Shown: one piece after another, positions 37,152 to 46,129 of the stretch
Numbering within the stretch: position 1 is the stretch's first letter
How the letters are laid out: every line of letters starts with the position of its first letter
Assembly: GCA_016712595.1 (NCBI GenBank)
Contig: JADJQT010000002.1
Location: 186,001 to 250,000 of the forward strand
Length of the DNA: 64,000 nucleotides
From: Rhodospirillales bacterium
GTDB lineage: Bacteria; Pseudomonadota; Alphaproteobacteria; Rhodospirillales; Defluviicoccaceae
Direction of reading: 5' to 3'
Notes under the pieces: generated by a model
The model's database searches: none
What the model saw: the letters and a program-made list of their open reading frames with translations, nothing else
Told to the model about the DNA's origin: nothing
Program-made: the position numbers and the translations under genes

Positions 37152-38098
37152 TGGAGGGCATCAGCGCGGTGCCGGGCAGCAGTACGAGCAACGCCGGTGC
37201 CGGGGCGGCGCGCGCGCACCGGCTGAAGACGATCGCCGCCGTGGCATCCGTCCTGGTCGCCGTCGGACTGATCGGCGCCAAGGGCCTTGCCTATGCCGTG
37301 ACGGACTCGGTCAGCTTGCTCTCGACGCTGATCGATTCGATGCTCGATTTCGCCGCGTCGCTGATCAACCTGATCGCCATCCGCCAGGCGGGTGTTCCCG
37401 CCGATCGCGAGCACCGCTTCGGACACGGCAAAGCCGAGCCGCTCGCCGGCCTCGGCCAGGCGGCCTTCGTCGCCGGGTCCGCCGTGTTCGTCCTGATCGA
37501 GGCCGTCGGCCGGCTGACGCATCCGGCGCCGATCGGCAACGAGACGATCGGCATCGCGGTGATGCTGCTGTCGATCGTCGTCACCCTGGCCCTGGTTCTC
37601 TATCAGCGCTGGGTAATCCGCAAGACGTCCTCGGTCGCCATTGGCGCCGACGCCTTGCACTACAAGTCCGACCTTCTGGTCAACAGCGGGGTCATCGCCG
37701 CGCTCCTCGCCTCGACCCACCTTGGCTGGACGCTCGCCGATCCGCTGTTCGCCATCGCCGTTGCCGCCTATATCGTTTGGAGCGCCTGGGGAATCTTCCA
37801 GTCGAGCTTCAACTTGTTGATGGACCGGGAACTACCGGAGGCGGACCGTGCGCGCATTCGCGCCATCGCCGTCTCGCATCCCTCGGTTGTCAACGTTCAT
37901 GACCTGCGCACCCGTTCGTCCGGCACCCAGGCGTTCATCCAGTTCCACCTCGAGCTCGACGGCAACCTGACACTCATCGATGCGCACGTCATCGCCGACG
38001 CGGTCATGCGCGACGTCGAACGCGCCTTCCCGAATGCCGAGGTGCTGATCCACGAGGACCCCTGCGGCGTTGCCGAACCCAGGCGGGCGTTCGATTGA
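37151..38098 (+). CDS. Cation diffusion facilitator (FieF/CDF family divalent metal transporter)
   Basis: 315 residues from ATG 37151, overlapping the pdxH stop. Six transmembrane segments lie between about residues 25 and 220. Both halves of the intramembrane metal site are present: DSMLD in TM2 and HYKSD in TM5, the pattern of zinc/iron exporters such as FieF (YiiP). HRFGHGKAEPLAGLGQA is the conserved cytoplasmic loop. The C-terminal cytoplasmic dimerisation domain (about 225-305) ends with HEDPCG. It exports Zn or Fe in exchange for protons; the substrate is not fixed by sequence. Confidence 0.92.
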   Translation: MEGISAVPGSSTSNAGAGAARAHRLKTIAAVASVLVAVGLIGAKGLAYAVTDSVSLLSTLIDSMLDFAASLINLIAIRQAGVPADREHRFGHGKAEPLAGLGQAAFVAGSAVFVLIEAVGRLTHPAPIGNETIGIAVMLLSIVVTLALVLYQRWVIRKTSSVAIGADALHYKSDLLVNSGVIAALLASTHLGWTLADPLFAIAVAAYIVWSAWGIFQSSFNLLMDRELPEADRARIRAIAVSHPSVVNVHDLRTRSSGTQAFIQFHLELDGNLTLIDAHVIADAVMRDVERAFPNAEVLIHEDPCGVAEPRRAFD

Positions 38099-38184
38099 GC
38101 CTGCGCATTGCATGAGGGCCCCGCGCGGGTGGATAACAGGCGTGGATACCGGTATCGGTGTGCGATTGAGGCGCAGGGGCGGCG

Positions 38185-39744
38185 ATGATCGTCGAGAACC
38201 AGAGCGAAGTGGTGGCGTTTCTCTCGCGTCCGGACACCTATGCCGAAGCCGGTATCGAGCCAAGGCCGGTCGAGCGCATCGATACCCATGCCTCGGTGCT
38301 GTTTCTGGTCGGCGATCAGGTCTATAAACTGAAGCGGGCCGTCCGGTTTCCTTATCTCGATTATTCGACCTGCGAGCGACGTCGACGGTTCTGCGAGGCC
38401 GAGGTTGAGGTCAACTGCAGGACGGCGCCCGACCTCTACCGCGGCGTCATTCCGATCGTGCGCCGATCGAATGGCGGGCTGGCGCTCGGCGGCGAGGGAG
38501 AAATTGTCGACTGGGTGGTGAAGCTGCGCCGGTTCGATCAGGAGGCGCTGTTTGACCGGCTGGCCGCCGCCGGCAGGCTTGATCGCTTCGCCATGGAAAG
38601 CCTCGCCGATGCGATCGCGCGCTTTCACGACAGTGCCGAGCGCCGACCGGCCGACGGCGGTGCAGATGGTGTCGCCCGGGTGCTGGACGGCAACCGGACC
38701 TGTTTCGAGAGCGCCGATGCGGCGATCCTCGATCCTGCCAAGGCGCGCAGGCTCGTCGATGCGTCGCAGCGCGCCTTCGTGCGCCTGGCCCCCTTGCTCG
38801 ATCATCGGCGAGACGAGGGGTTCGTCCGCCACTGCCACGGCGATCTCCACTTGCGCAACATCGTTGTCCACAACGGTCACGCAGTGCTTTTCGACGCCAT
38901 CGAGTTCGATCCGTCCTTCGCCGCGATCGATGTGCTCTACGACCTCGCCTTCCTGGTGATGGACCTGCATTTCTGCGGGTACCCGCTGCTCGCCAGCATC
39001 GTGCTCAACCGCTATCTCGATAACACCGGTGATGGGAGCGGCGACGTTTCGGGCCTCGCGGCGCTGCCGCTGTTCCTATCGATGCGCGCCGCCATTCGCA
39101 GCCACATCGAGGCACTCGCCGCCGCCAGCCAGTCGAGCGCGGGGCAGGCGGATGAACGGGCGCGATCGGCGCGCCGCTATCTTGATCTTGCGTTCGACGT
39201 CCTGGCCGAGCCGCACCCGTGCCTGATCGCTGTCGGCGGCCTGTCCGGTTCCGGCAAGTCGCGACTGGCACGCGAGCTGGCGCCGCGCCTCGGCCCAGCT
39301 CCCGGCGCCCGCGTCGTGCGTACGGATTCCACCCGCAAGCGGCTGGCCGGCGTCGCGCTCGGCACCCGCCTCGGAACTCACGACTACAGCGAGGCGATGG
39401 GCAGGCGGACCTACGAGGCCGTGTTCGACGAAGCGCGGCGGGCGCTCGCCGCCGGCTGTCCGGTCATCGCCGATGCCGTGTTCGCCCGGCCCGAGGAGCG
39501 AGCAGCGATCGCCGAGGTCGCCCGGCTGGCCGGCGTCGCCTTTCATGGCATCTGGTTGAACGCCGCCTCCGGACTGCTCGAGCAGCGGGTCGCCGGCCGA
39601 CGGAACAACGTTTCCGACGCCACACCGGAGGTTGTTCGTCTGCAGCTTGCCTACGATCTCGGCGACATCGACTGGTGGCGCCTCGATTCCTCGGGCGATG
39701 CGACACAGACGCTCGACGCGGCGTGTGCATGGCTCGGTATGTGA
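38185..39744 (+). CDS. Two-domain kinase: aminoglycoside-phosphotransferase-like domain fused to a P-loop kinase
   Basis: 519 residues. The N-terminal half (about 35-310) resembles the aminoglycoside phosphotransferase fold, with the catalytic-loop motif HCHGDLHLRNIV and FDAIEFDPSF supplying the metal-binding Asp. The C-terminal half (about 345-515) is a P-loop NTPase with Walker A GGLSGSGKS and RTDSTRKRL, like zeta-toxin or AAA_33 kinases. This pairing (COG2187 with COG0645) is widespread in proteobacteria and its substrate is unknown. It stands between the CDF transporter and a universal stress protein. Confidence 0.85.
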   Translation: MIVENQSEVVAFLSRPDTYAEAGIEPRPVERIDTHASVLFLVGDQVYKLKRAVRFPYLDYSTCERRRRFCEAEVEVNCRTAPDLYRGVIPIVRRSNGGLALGGEGEIVDWVVKLRRFDQEALFDRLAAAGRLDRFAMESLADAIARFHDSAERRPADGGADGVARVLDGNRTCFESADAAILDPAKARRLVDASQRAFVRLAPLLDHRRDEGFVRHCHGDLHLRNIVVHNGHAVLFDAIEFDPSFAAIDVLYDLAFLVMDLHFCGYPLLASIVLNRYLDNTGDGSGDVSGLAALPLFLSMRAAIRSHIEALAAASQSSAGQADERARSARRYLDLAFDVLAEPHPCLIAVGGLSGSGKSRLARELAPRLGPAPGARVVRTDSTRKRLAGVALGTRLGTHDYSEAMGRRTYEAVFDEARRALAAGCPVIADAVFARPEERAAIAEVARLAGVAFHGIWLNAASGLLEQRVAGRRNNVSDATPEVVRLQLAYDLGDIDWWRLDSSGDATQTLDAACAWLGM

Positions 39745-39821
39745 TCCCGGCGATAGACGGGTTTGTGACCGCAAGCGCCGTCCGGACCGTGGCAGCGCGA
39801 CGATAGACGGGGACAAGAGTG

Positions 39822-40673
39822 ATGAATATTCGCAAGATTCTCGTTCCAATCGAGGATGCCGAGCATGAACGCATCGCGCTGCGAACGGCGTTCGCGGTGG
39901 CGCGCACGTTCGGCGCGCACGTCGAGGGACTGCATGTGCGGATCGAGGCGGCGGAAACCGTGCCGTTCGTCGGCGAAGGCATGTCCGGCGCGGTCGTCCA
40001 GGAACTGATCGATCTGAGCGAGCGGGAGAGCGCCGCCCGCGCGAGCGGCGCGCGTGAGATGTTCGTGCGCGAGCAGCACGAAGCGGGAATGCCCACCGTG
40101 GCTGCGCCGAACGCCGGCGGCCCATCCGCGGCATGGATCGAGCGGAGCGGACGCGAGGACGAGGCGCTGGTCCACCTCGGCCGCCTGTCCGACCTGATCG
40201 TCATCGGGCGTCCGGCGCCGGGTGATACCAGCGGCACCCGGATGACCCTCAGCGTGACTCTCTTCGAGACCGGGCGTCCCGTGCTCGTCGCCGGGCATGA
40301 AGCGTACAGCGTCGGCAAGAAGATCGTCGTCGCCTGGAACGGCAGCGCCGAAGCCGCGCGCGCGGTCGCCGCCGCGATGCCGTTCCTGCATGCGGCGGAG
40401 CAGGTCACCGCGGTGAGCGTCCAGGAGGAGAGCGCCGGCCGCGCCACGCTCGACGACATCGCTGATTATCTCACCTGGCACGGCATTGCCAGCGCCCGGT
40501 TTGCCGTTGCCCCCCACGGCGCGGCGGGTCAGGCGCTCGCCGACGCCGCGGCCGGCGCCGACCTCGTGGTGATGGGTGGCTATTCGCACAGCCGCCTGCG
40601 CGAGCTGATCTTGGGCGGTGTGACCCGCTACATGCTGGAGAAGGCGGCGATGCCGCTGCTCATCGTCCACTGA
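39822..40673 (+). CDS. Two-domain universal stress protein
   Basis: 283 residues from ATG 39822 (MNIRKILVPIEDAEHERIAL). Two tandem UspA-like folds, the second (about 160-283) better conserved, with VVAWNGSAEAARAVAAAM and the ATP-type loop GGYSHSRLRELILGGVTRYM near the C-terminus. Such proteins are induced by starvation and other stress. A short Shine-Dalgarno (ACAAGAG) precedes the start. Function beyond stress protection cannot be assigned. Confidence 0.88.
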   Translation: MNIRKILVPIEDAEHERIALRTAFAVARTFGAHVEGLHVRIEAAETVPFVGEGMSGAVVQELIDLSERESAARASGAREMFVREQHEAGMPTVAAPNAGGPSAAWIERSGREDEALVHLGRLSDLIVIGRPAPGDTSGTRMTLSVTLFETGRPVLVAGHEAYSVGKKIVVAWNGSAEAARAVAAAMPFLHAAEQVTAVSVQEESAGRATLDDIADYLTWHGIASARFAVAPHGAAGQALADAAAGADLVVMGGYSHSRLRELILGGVTRYMLEKAAMPLLIVH

Positions 40674-40738
40674 CGGCGCGTCGCGGAGGGGCCGATGAAC
40701 CAAGGCAGATGGACGCCGACGCCGGCGGGCCGTGGGCG

Positions 40739-41488
40739 ATGAGCGAGGGTGCTGCCTCGCGGCCGACGGTGATCATCACCGGCGCGAGCCGGGGAATTGG
40801 CCACGCGACGGCAAAGGCCTTCCTCGACCGCGGCTGGCGAATCCTGACCTGCTCGCGGGATGATACACCGGCGGAATGTCGGCGCGACCCCAACTGGACC
40901 TGCCACATTCCGACCGACCTTGGTGATCCCGCGAGCCTCGCCGCATTCGTCGATGCCGCCAACGCGGTGCTCGACGGTGGGCCGCTGCAAGCGCTGGTCA
41001 ACAATGCCGGAATGTCGCCAAAGACGCCTTACAAGGAGCGGCTGGGCTGCCTGAATGGAGACCTCGACGCTTGGCACGAGGTCCTCGAGATCAACTTCTT
41101 CGCCGCGCTGCGCCTCGTCCGCGGTTTCGCCGCCGCCCTGCACAAGGGAAAAGGCGCCGTCGTCAACGTGACCTCGATCGCCGGGCATGCGGTGCATCCG
41201 TTCGCCGGCTCGGCCTATTCGATCTCCAAGGCGGCCCTGTCGGCGCTTACCCGCGAGCTGGCCTACGAGTGCGCCGCCCTCGACATCCGTGTCAATGCCG
41301 TCGCGCCCGGCGAGATCGAAACCGACATGATCCAGCCGGAGTACGATGTGCTCATCCCGCGAATTCCGCTGGAGCGAATGGGAACGCCGCAGGACGTGGC
41401 GAACGCGATCTTTTTCCTGTGCTCGCCCGATTCGGGATACGTCACCGGCAGCGAACTGTGGGTAACCGGCGGACAGCACCTGTTTTGA
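40739..41488 (+). CDS. Short-chain dehydrogenase/reductase (3-oxoacyl-ACP-reductase-like)
   Basis: 249 residues from ATG 40739; the frame is open to ATG 40709. The NADP-binding GASRGIGHATA is near the N-terminus, then NNAG and the catalytic Ser/Tyr/Lys set (VTSIAG, YSISKAA). The ending GYVTGSELWVTGGQH is that of classical SDRs. The substrate is unknown. A 15-codon upstream reading frame (ATG 40695 to TGA 40742) with a strong GGAGGG motif overlaps this start as ATGA, which may couple translation and favours the 40739 start. Confidence 0.88.
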   Translation: MSEGAASRPTVIITGASRGIGHATAKAFLDRGWRILTCSRDDTPAECRRDPNWTCHIPTDLGDPASLAAFVDAANAVLDGGPLQALVNNAGMSPKTPYKERLGCLNGDLDAWHEVLEINFFAALRLVRGFAAALHKGKGAVVNVTSIAGHAVHPFAGSAYSISKAALSALTRELAYECAALDIRVNAVAPGEIETDMIQPEYDVLIPRIPLERMGTPQDVANAIFFLCSPDSGYVTGSELWVTGGQHLF

Positions 41489-41745
41489 CGCGGCCAGGGT
41501 TTGGTGCGCCGGCGCAGGAGCGCGCGTCAGCCGGTGAACCAGGCCAATGTGACAAGAGTGCGACAAAAATGCACTAGTTCGCAGGTTCCTAATTTTGCAG
41601 CGCAGCAATCCCATTGATTCCAGGGCTCGATGATCCGACGTCTATAGGGAGCCGCGGCGCGAGCGCGCTTTCGCGGCGGCGACGGAAAAGGAAACCGAGG
41701 GAGGATCCGCCGAAGGGTAGCCAATTCTCTGGATGCGAGGGTTGC

Positions 41746-41994
41746 ATGATGGACGGATTCGAAAGACTGAACGAGCGCAGCGGGCAGCGGCCCGCGACGG
41801 CGCTGACCGCCAACGAAACACCGGAAATGCCGGACCCGGCGGTTATCAACGCGATGATTGGCCTTGAGCGTCAGCGCGCGGAACGCTACGCGCAGATCGG
41901 CCACGAGGCGGCCGAATGGGCGCGCCACGCCGCGCACGAGATGGCGCGGTGGTGCCGGACAGACCGGGAGCACCCGGAAAAGGTCGCACCGTAA
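41746..41994 (+). CDS. Small hypothetical protein
   Basis: 82 residues from ATG 41746 (MMDGFERLNERSGQRPAT), with GCGAGGG seven bases upstream; ATG 41749 is equally possible. The C-terminal half is a predicted amphipathic helix rich in Ala, Arg, His and Glu (LERQRAERYAQIGHEAAEWA), with WCRTDREH at the end. No family recognised. The frame stays open upstream to 41614 without a good start. The 257 bases before it contain no gene that I can support. Confidence 0.5.
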   Translation: MMDGFERLNERSGQRPATALTANETPEMPDPAVINAMIGLERQRAERYAQIGHEAAEWARHAAHEMARWCRTDREHPEKVAP

Positions 41995-42127
41995 GCCGAC
42001 TACCGCAAAATCATCACCTGCACCCGCGGCGGCGTCGGATCTGCTCCGCCGCCGCGGCCATCAGGCGGGCGAGGCTCGCATGAGACGCTCAGTGCGGCGT
42101 GGGCTCGATTGTAATGCAAGCCGGCGT

Positions 42128-42967
42128 TCAGCCGGCCGAGCGTGATCCTGCATCGTCCGCCGACGTCGGAGCGAACCAGCTCAGCGCGCCAGCCAGCGCC
42201 GCGACCCGGCCGATGACGAGCAGTGTCGGTGCCGCCCGTCCTATCTGCTCGACGCACTCCGGCAGGGACGAGAGGTTGGTTACGATGCTCGCCTGATCTG
42301 CCCGTGTGCCGTCGACGATCACCGCCGCCGGCGTGTCGGCGGCAAGCCCGTGGGCGATCAGTTGCTCGGCGATGCGCTGGACGTTGATCCGGCCCATGTA
42401 GACGACGAGCGTGGTCTCGGGATCAGCCAAGCTCTGCCAGTTGAGTTCGAGGCGGTCCTCGTCCTGGGTGTGGCCGGTGACGAAGCGGACTCCGTGGGCG
42501 AGGCCGCGATGCGTCAGCGGAATACCGGCGTAGGCGGTGCACCCCGAGGCCGACGTTACCCCCGGCACGATGACAAACGACAGGCCGTGTCCGGCAAGTG
42601 CCAGCGCTTCCTCGCCGCCGCGGCCGAAAAGAAACGGATCGCCGCCCTTGAGGCGGACGACACGGCGGCCGGACTTCGCCAGACCAACCAGGAGCGCGTT
42701 GATCTCCGCCTGCTGCATATGGTGATTGCGGGCGACCTTGCCGGCAAAAATGCGCGTGGCACCCGCTGGGATGAGGTCGAGGATCGCGGCAGAAACGAGC
42801 TTGTCGTAAACGACGACGTCCGCCTCCTGCAAGGCGCGCACGGCCTTGACCGTCAGCAGGTCGGGATCGCCCGGACCCGCGCCGACAAGATAAACCGGGT
42901 GCACGGATTCGGCCGTCACCTTTGTCTGTCCTTCCTGCCCGTCCCGCGTGGCTTCGTCGTTGACCAC
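42128..42967 (-). CDS. cobA: Uroporphyrinogen-III C-methyltransferase (SUMT)
   Basis: 279 residues. VGAGPGDPDLLTVKAVRAL, VRLKGGDPFLFGRGGEE and PGVTSASGCTAYAGIPLTHR are signature motifs of SAM-dependent SUMT (CobA, also CysG C-terminal domain). It methylates uroporphyrinogen III at C2 and C7 to precorrin-2, the branch point to siroheme and cobalamin. It is a stand-alone enzyme without the CysG oxidase/ferrochelatase part. Transcribed divergently from ctaA; the 200-base gap between them must hold both promoters, but I find no convincing pair. Confidence 0.95.
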   Translation of the reverse strand: MVNDEATRDGQEGQTKVTAESVHPVYLVGAGPGDPDLLTVKAVRALQEADVVVYDKLVSAAILDLIPAGATRIFAGKVARNHHMQQAEINALLVGLAKSGRRVVRLKGGDPFLFGRGGEEALALAGHGLSFVIVPGVTSASGCTAYAGIPLTHRGLAHGVRFVTGHTQDEDRLELNWQSLADPETTLVVYMGRINVQRIAEQLIAHGLAADTPAAVIVDGTRADQASIVTNLSSLPECVEQIGRAAPTLLVIGRVAALAGALSWFAPTSADDAGSRSAG

Positions 42968-43170
42968 ACCTAAGCGAAGCTGCGGTACGCCGCAAGTCCG
43001 CTGATCGCGCCCGCAAGCGCGCCGATCCTGCGCGCAAGCACAAGGAGGTGCTTGGATTCGCCAGGCGCGACGACGATACTGCGATGCTCAACCGCGCGTA
43101 CCGCGTTCGCAGGCGCGGTGCGGGCGGGTGGCGCGAGCGGGCAAACGATAGAACGGGCAGGGTAGATCCG

Positions 43171-44331
43171 GTGCAGTACAAGGACAATGGCGGCGCGCGG
43201 CGTCGGGAGCGGATACTCGGTTCTTGGCTCCTCGTGCTTGCCGGAATGGTCTTCACCATGGTGGTGTTGGGCGGTCTTACACGTCTGACGCAATCCGGCT
43301 TGTCAATGGTCGAATGGCGGCCGGTCACCGGCTGGCTGCCACCCTTGTCGCAGGAGTCCTGGGAGCAGGCGTTCGCCGCCTACAAGGCCTTCCCCGAATA
43401 CGAGAAGATCAATGCCGGGATGTCCCTGGCCGATTTCAAGAGCATCTTTTGGCTGGAGTTCGTGCACCGGCTGTGGGGGCGACTGATCGGACTCGCCTTT
43501 GCCGTTCCGTTCATCGTCTTTCTTGCCCGCCGCTGGATCGATCGCGCCTTTTCGCTGAAGCTTCTCGGCATGTTCGTGCTCGGCGGCCTGCAGGGCGGAC
43601 TCGGCTGGTACATGGTCGCCAGCGGCCTGGTCGACCGGCCCGACGTGAGCCAGTACCGCCTCGCCGCGCATCTCGGCATGGCGCTGGTCATCTATGCGTA
43701 TATCTTGTGGGTCGCGCTCGGCCTGCTATTGCCCCGGCGCGCGGTTGTGCTTCCCTCGCGCGCCGTCGCCGGCCGGGCGATGGCGATCACGGCGTTGATC
43801 TTCGTTACCATCGTGTCCGGCGGTTTCGTCGCCGGTCTCGATGCGGGATACGCCTATAACACTTTCCCGCTGATGGACGGCGAGCTGATCCCGGCGCACC
43901 TGCTCGCGTCCTCGCCGTGGTGGCGTTCGTTCTTCGAGGACGTCACCACCGTTCAGTTCACCCACCGCTTGCTGGCGTTGACGACGTTCTCCTGCGTGCT
44001 GGCGCAGTTCGTCTGGTCACGCCGCCCGGGCACGACCGCCGAGGTACGGCGGGCATCGGCGGCGCTTGCCGGCTGGGTGTGCGTGCAGGTCGGGCTGGGG
44101 ATCGCGACCTTGCTCTCCATCGTCGCCCTGCCGCTGGCGGCGATGCATCAGGCGAGCGCGCTTGTCTTGTGGACTCTGGCGCTGTGGACGAGTTTTGAGG
44201 CACTTGGCCGCCCCGCGGCGGGAAGTGCAGCGGGGAGCGCTGACGCGCGGAAACGCGCCTCTGCTCCCGGCCGCGCGACGGCGTCTGGTCCTGCTCATAT
44301 CACCGGGCAAACAAAAGAGATCGCGCTATGA
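43171..44331 (+). CDS. ctaA: Heme A synthase (CtaA/COX15)
   Basis: 386 residues from GTG 43171, chosen for the GGGCAGGG motif just upstream; ATG 43084 would add 29 residues of low-complexity basic sequence. Eight transmembrane segments in two four-helix halves. The four heme-ligand His motifs are visible: EFVHRLWGR, AAHLGMAL, QFTHRLLA and MHQASALV. MVVLGGLTRLTQSGLSMVEW is the classic first-helix motif of the proteobacterial type. It oxidises heme O to heme A for cytochrome aa3 oxidases. The Ala/Ser-rich C-terminal tail is dispensable-looking. Confidence 0.93.
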   Translation: MQYKDNGGARRRERILGSWLLVLAGMVFTMVVLGGLTRLTQSGLSMVEWRPVTGWLPPLSQESWEQAFAAYKAFPEYEKINAGMSLADFKSIFWLEFVHRLWGRLIGLAFAVPFIVFLARRWIDRAFSLKLLGMFVLGGLQGGLGWYMVASGLVDRPDVSQYRLAAHLGMALVIYAYILWVALGLLLPRRAVVLPSRAVAGRAMAITALIFVTIVSGGFVAGLDAGYAYNTFPLMDGELIPAHLLASSPWWRSFFEDVTTVQFTHRLLALTTFSCVLAQFVWSRRPGTTAEVRRASAALAGWVCVQVGLGIATLLSIVALPLAAMHQASALVLWTLALWTSFEALGRPAAGSAAGSADARKRASAPGRATASGPAHITGQTKEIAL

Positions 44332-44406
44332 TCGTCTTGCTGCTGAAATGGATCGCTTGAATTGCACGGCGCGCTCTGTGGACCATATGCAAGGAGTTGC
44401 CGTAAC

Positions 44407-44526
44407 ATGGGCGGGGTTTGCTTTGGCAGGGTCCGCCGCGGGCATGATGCCGGACGGCGCGAAGCAGGTTTGTACATCGCGGCACCCATCGTGGGTCGGC
44501 GACGCGGTGGAGGGACGGAGCGTTGA
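44407..44526 (+). CDS. Possible short upstream ORF coupled to the S41 protease
   Basis: A 39-codon frame from ATG 44407 to TGA 44524-44526, with AAGGAG ten bases before the ATG. Its stop overlaps the TTG start of the next gene as TTGA. The predicted peptide (MGGVCFGRVRRGHDAGRR then mixed residues) is not recognised and is arginine-rich, which can be a chance product of GC-rich DNA. The good ribosome-binding site and the overlap are the only evidence that it is translated. Confidence 0.2.
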   Translation: MGGVCFGRVRRGHDAGRREAGLYIAAPIVGRRRGGGTER

Positions 44527-46036
44527 ACGTTTTGCGTAACGTCAGGACGATGTGGTTTATCGCGGTGGCCTTGGCGTTCGCCGCTGGCTTGGCGGCCGGG
44601 GTGGACGGCTGGGCGAGCGAGCACCCGCCGGCGATACGTACCGCCCCATCGCAGACCGCTCAGGCGCAATCGTTCGGAGCCGCCCATTCGTGGACTCGCG
44701 CGACCAGCGATATCGGGCGCTTTAACGCGTTTTTTGCCACCTACGCGAGTGATCCGAATAACACGCGGCAGCTCAAGCAATTCCGCGATGCCCTCAAGCG
44801 CGTGCGCATGGCGTACGTCGAAGAGGTGCCGGAAAGCAAGCTGATCGACGCCGCCATCGATGGCGTTCGTGCCAGGACCCGGCGCCGGCATCGATGCCGG
44901 CGAGCCAGCTCGTCGAGATCGCGCTCGACGCGATGACCGCCTCGCTCGATCCGCATTCGGCGTATCTGACCGCCGAGGAACTGCGGGAATCCGAGATGGT
45001 GACCTCCGGCGAATTCGGCGGCTTGGGGATTCAGGTCACCCAGGAAGACGGGCGAATCAAGGTGATCTCACCGATCGAGGGCACGCCCGCCGATCGCGCC
45101 GGTCTGAAGCCAGGCGATCTGATCGTCGGCATCGACGGCGCCTCGATCGAAGGAATGAACCTGCGCGATGCGGTCAACACGATGCGCGGCGAGCCGGGAA
45201 GCCGGATCAAGCTCAGCATTCAACGCGACAAGGGACCAACCTTCGACGTCGTCATCACCCGCGCCATCATCACCATCGAGCCACTGCGTTGGCGGATGGA
45301 AGGCAACATCGGCTACCTGCGGATCGTCAGCTTCAATGAGAAGGTCGGCGACGGGGTCGAGCAGGCCGTGGCCGACATGAAGCGCGCCGGGCGGAACAAC
45401 CTGCAGGGATTGGTCATTGATCTGCGCAATAATCCGGGGGGGCTGCTTGATCAGTCGCTCGCCGTGGCCGACGAGTTTCTCGATTCCGGAACCATCGTCA
45501 GCATTCACGGGCGCGAACTGGGGAGCGACCGCACGTTCCGCGCCGACCGCGGCGACCTCGTCGAGGGGCTGCCGATCGTCGTGCTGATCAACTCCGGTTC
45601 GGCGTCGGCCTCCGAGATCGTTGCCGGCGCGCGCCAGGATCACCACCGCGCAACGGTGATCGGCTCGCGGTCGTTTGGCAAGGGCTCGGTGCAGACGGTC
45701 ATGCGCCTGCCGATCGAAGGCGCGCTGAAGTTGACGACCGCGCTTTACTATACGCCCTCAGGCGAGGCGATCCAGGCCCGCGGCGTCGTACCCGACATCG
45801 CCCTGACCGGTGTGGAAGACGCCTCAGGCGATAATTCCCACGAGGTCGACCTTCCCGGTGCGCTGCCGGCGCAGGGGGAAGCCCAGCATACCTCGCAGGG
45901 ATCGGTCAATGCCGAGTCCTGCCCCGCCGTTGGCGATCCGCCCGGCGATCGCGAACTCGGGTGTGCCTTATCGCTGCTGCGTGCCGGCTCGACGGACAGC
46001 TTCCTCGCCTCTCTCGGCGCCAAGACGCGGCTTTAG
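44523..46036 (+). CDS. S41-family carboxyl-terminal processing protease, frame broken
   Basis: Two frames form one CtpA-like protease. The first (from TTG 44523, or ATG 44550) has a signal/TM segment (WFIAVALAFAAGLAAG) and reads correctly to IDAAIDGVRA. The second resumes at MPASQLVEIALDAMTASLDP and runs to 46036. One base, probably a C in the GCC run at about 44873-44875, is missing; restoring it gives 504 residues. A PDZ domain (GLKPGDLIVGIDGASIEGMN) precedes the S41 core with the catalytic Ser in GSASASEI and Lys in SFGKGSVQT. It cleaves C-terminal tails of envelope proteins. Confidence 0.88.
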
Positions 46037-46129
46037 GCTGGCGCCGGCGCGCTGGCCACGACCCGCGCGCCGGGCCGAAACCGAAAATCGCCGGCGCCGC
46101 GGTGTCGCTTCCGCCGGCGTCGCGCCGGC

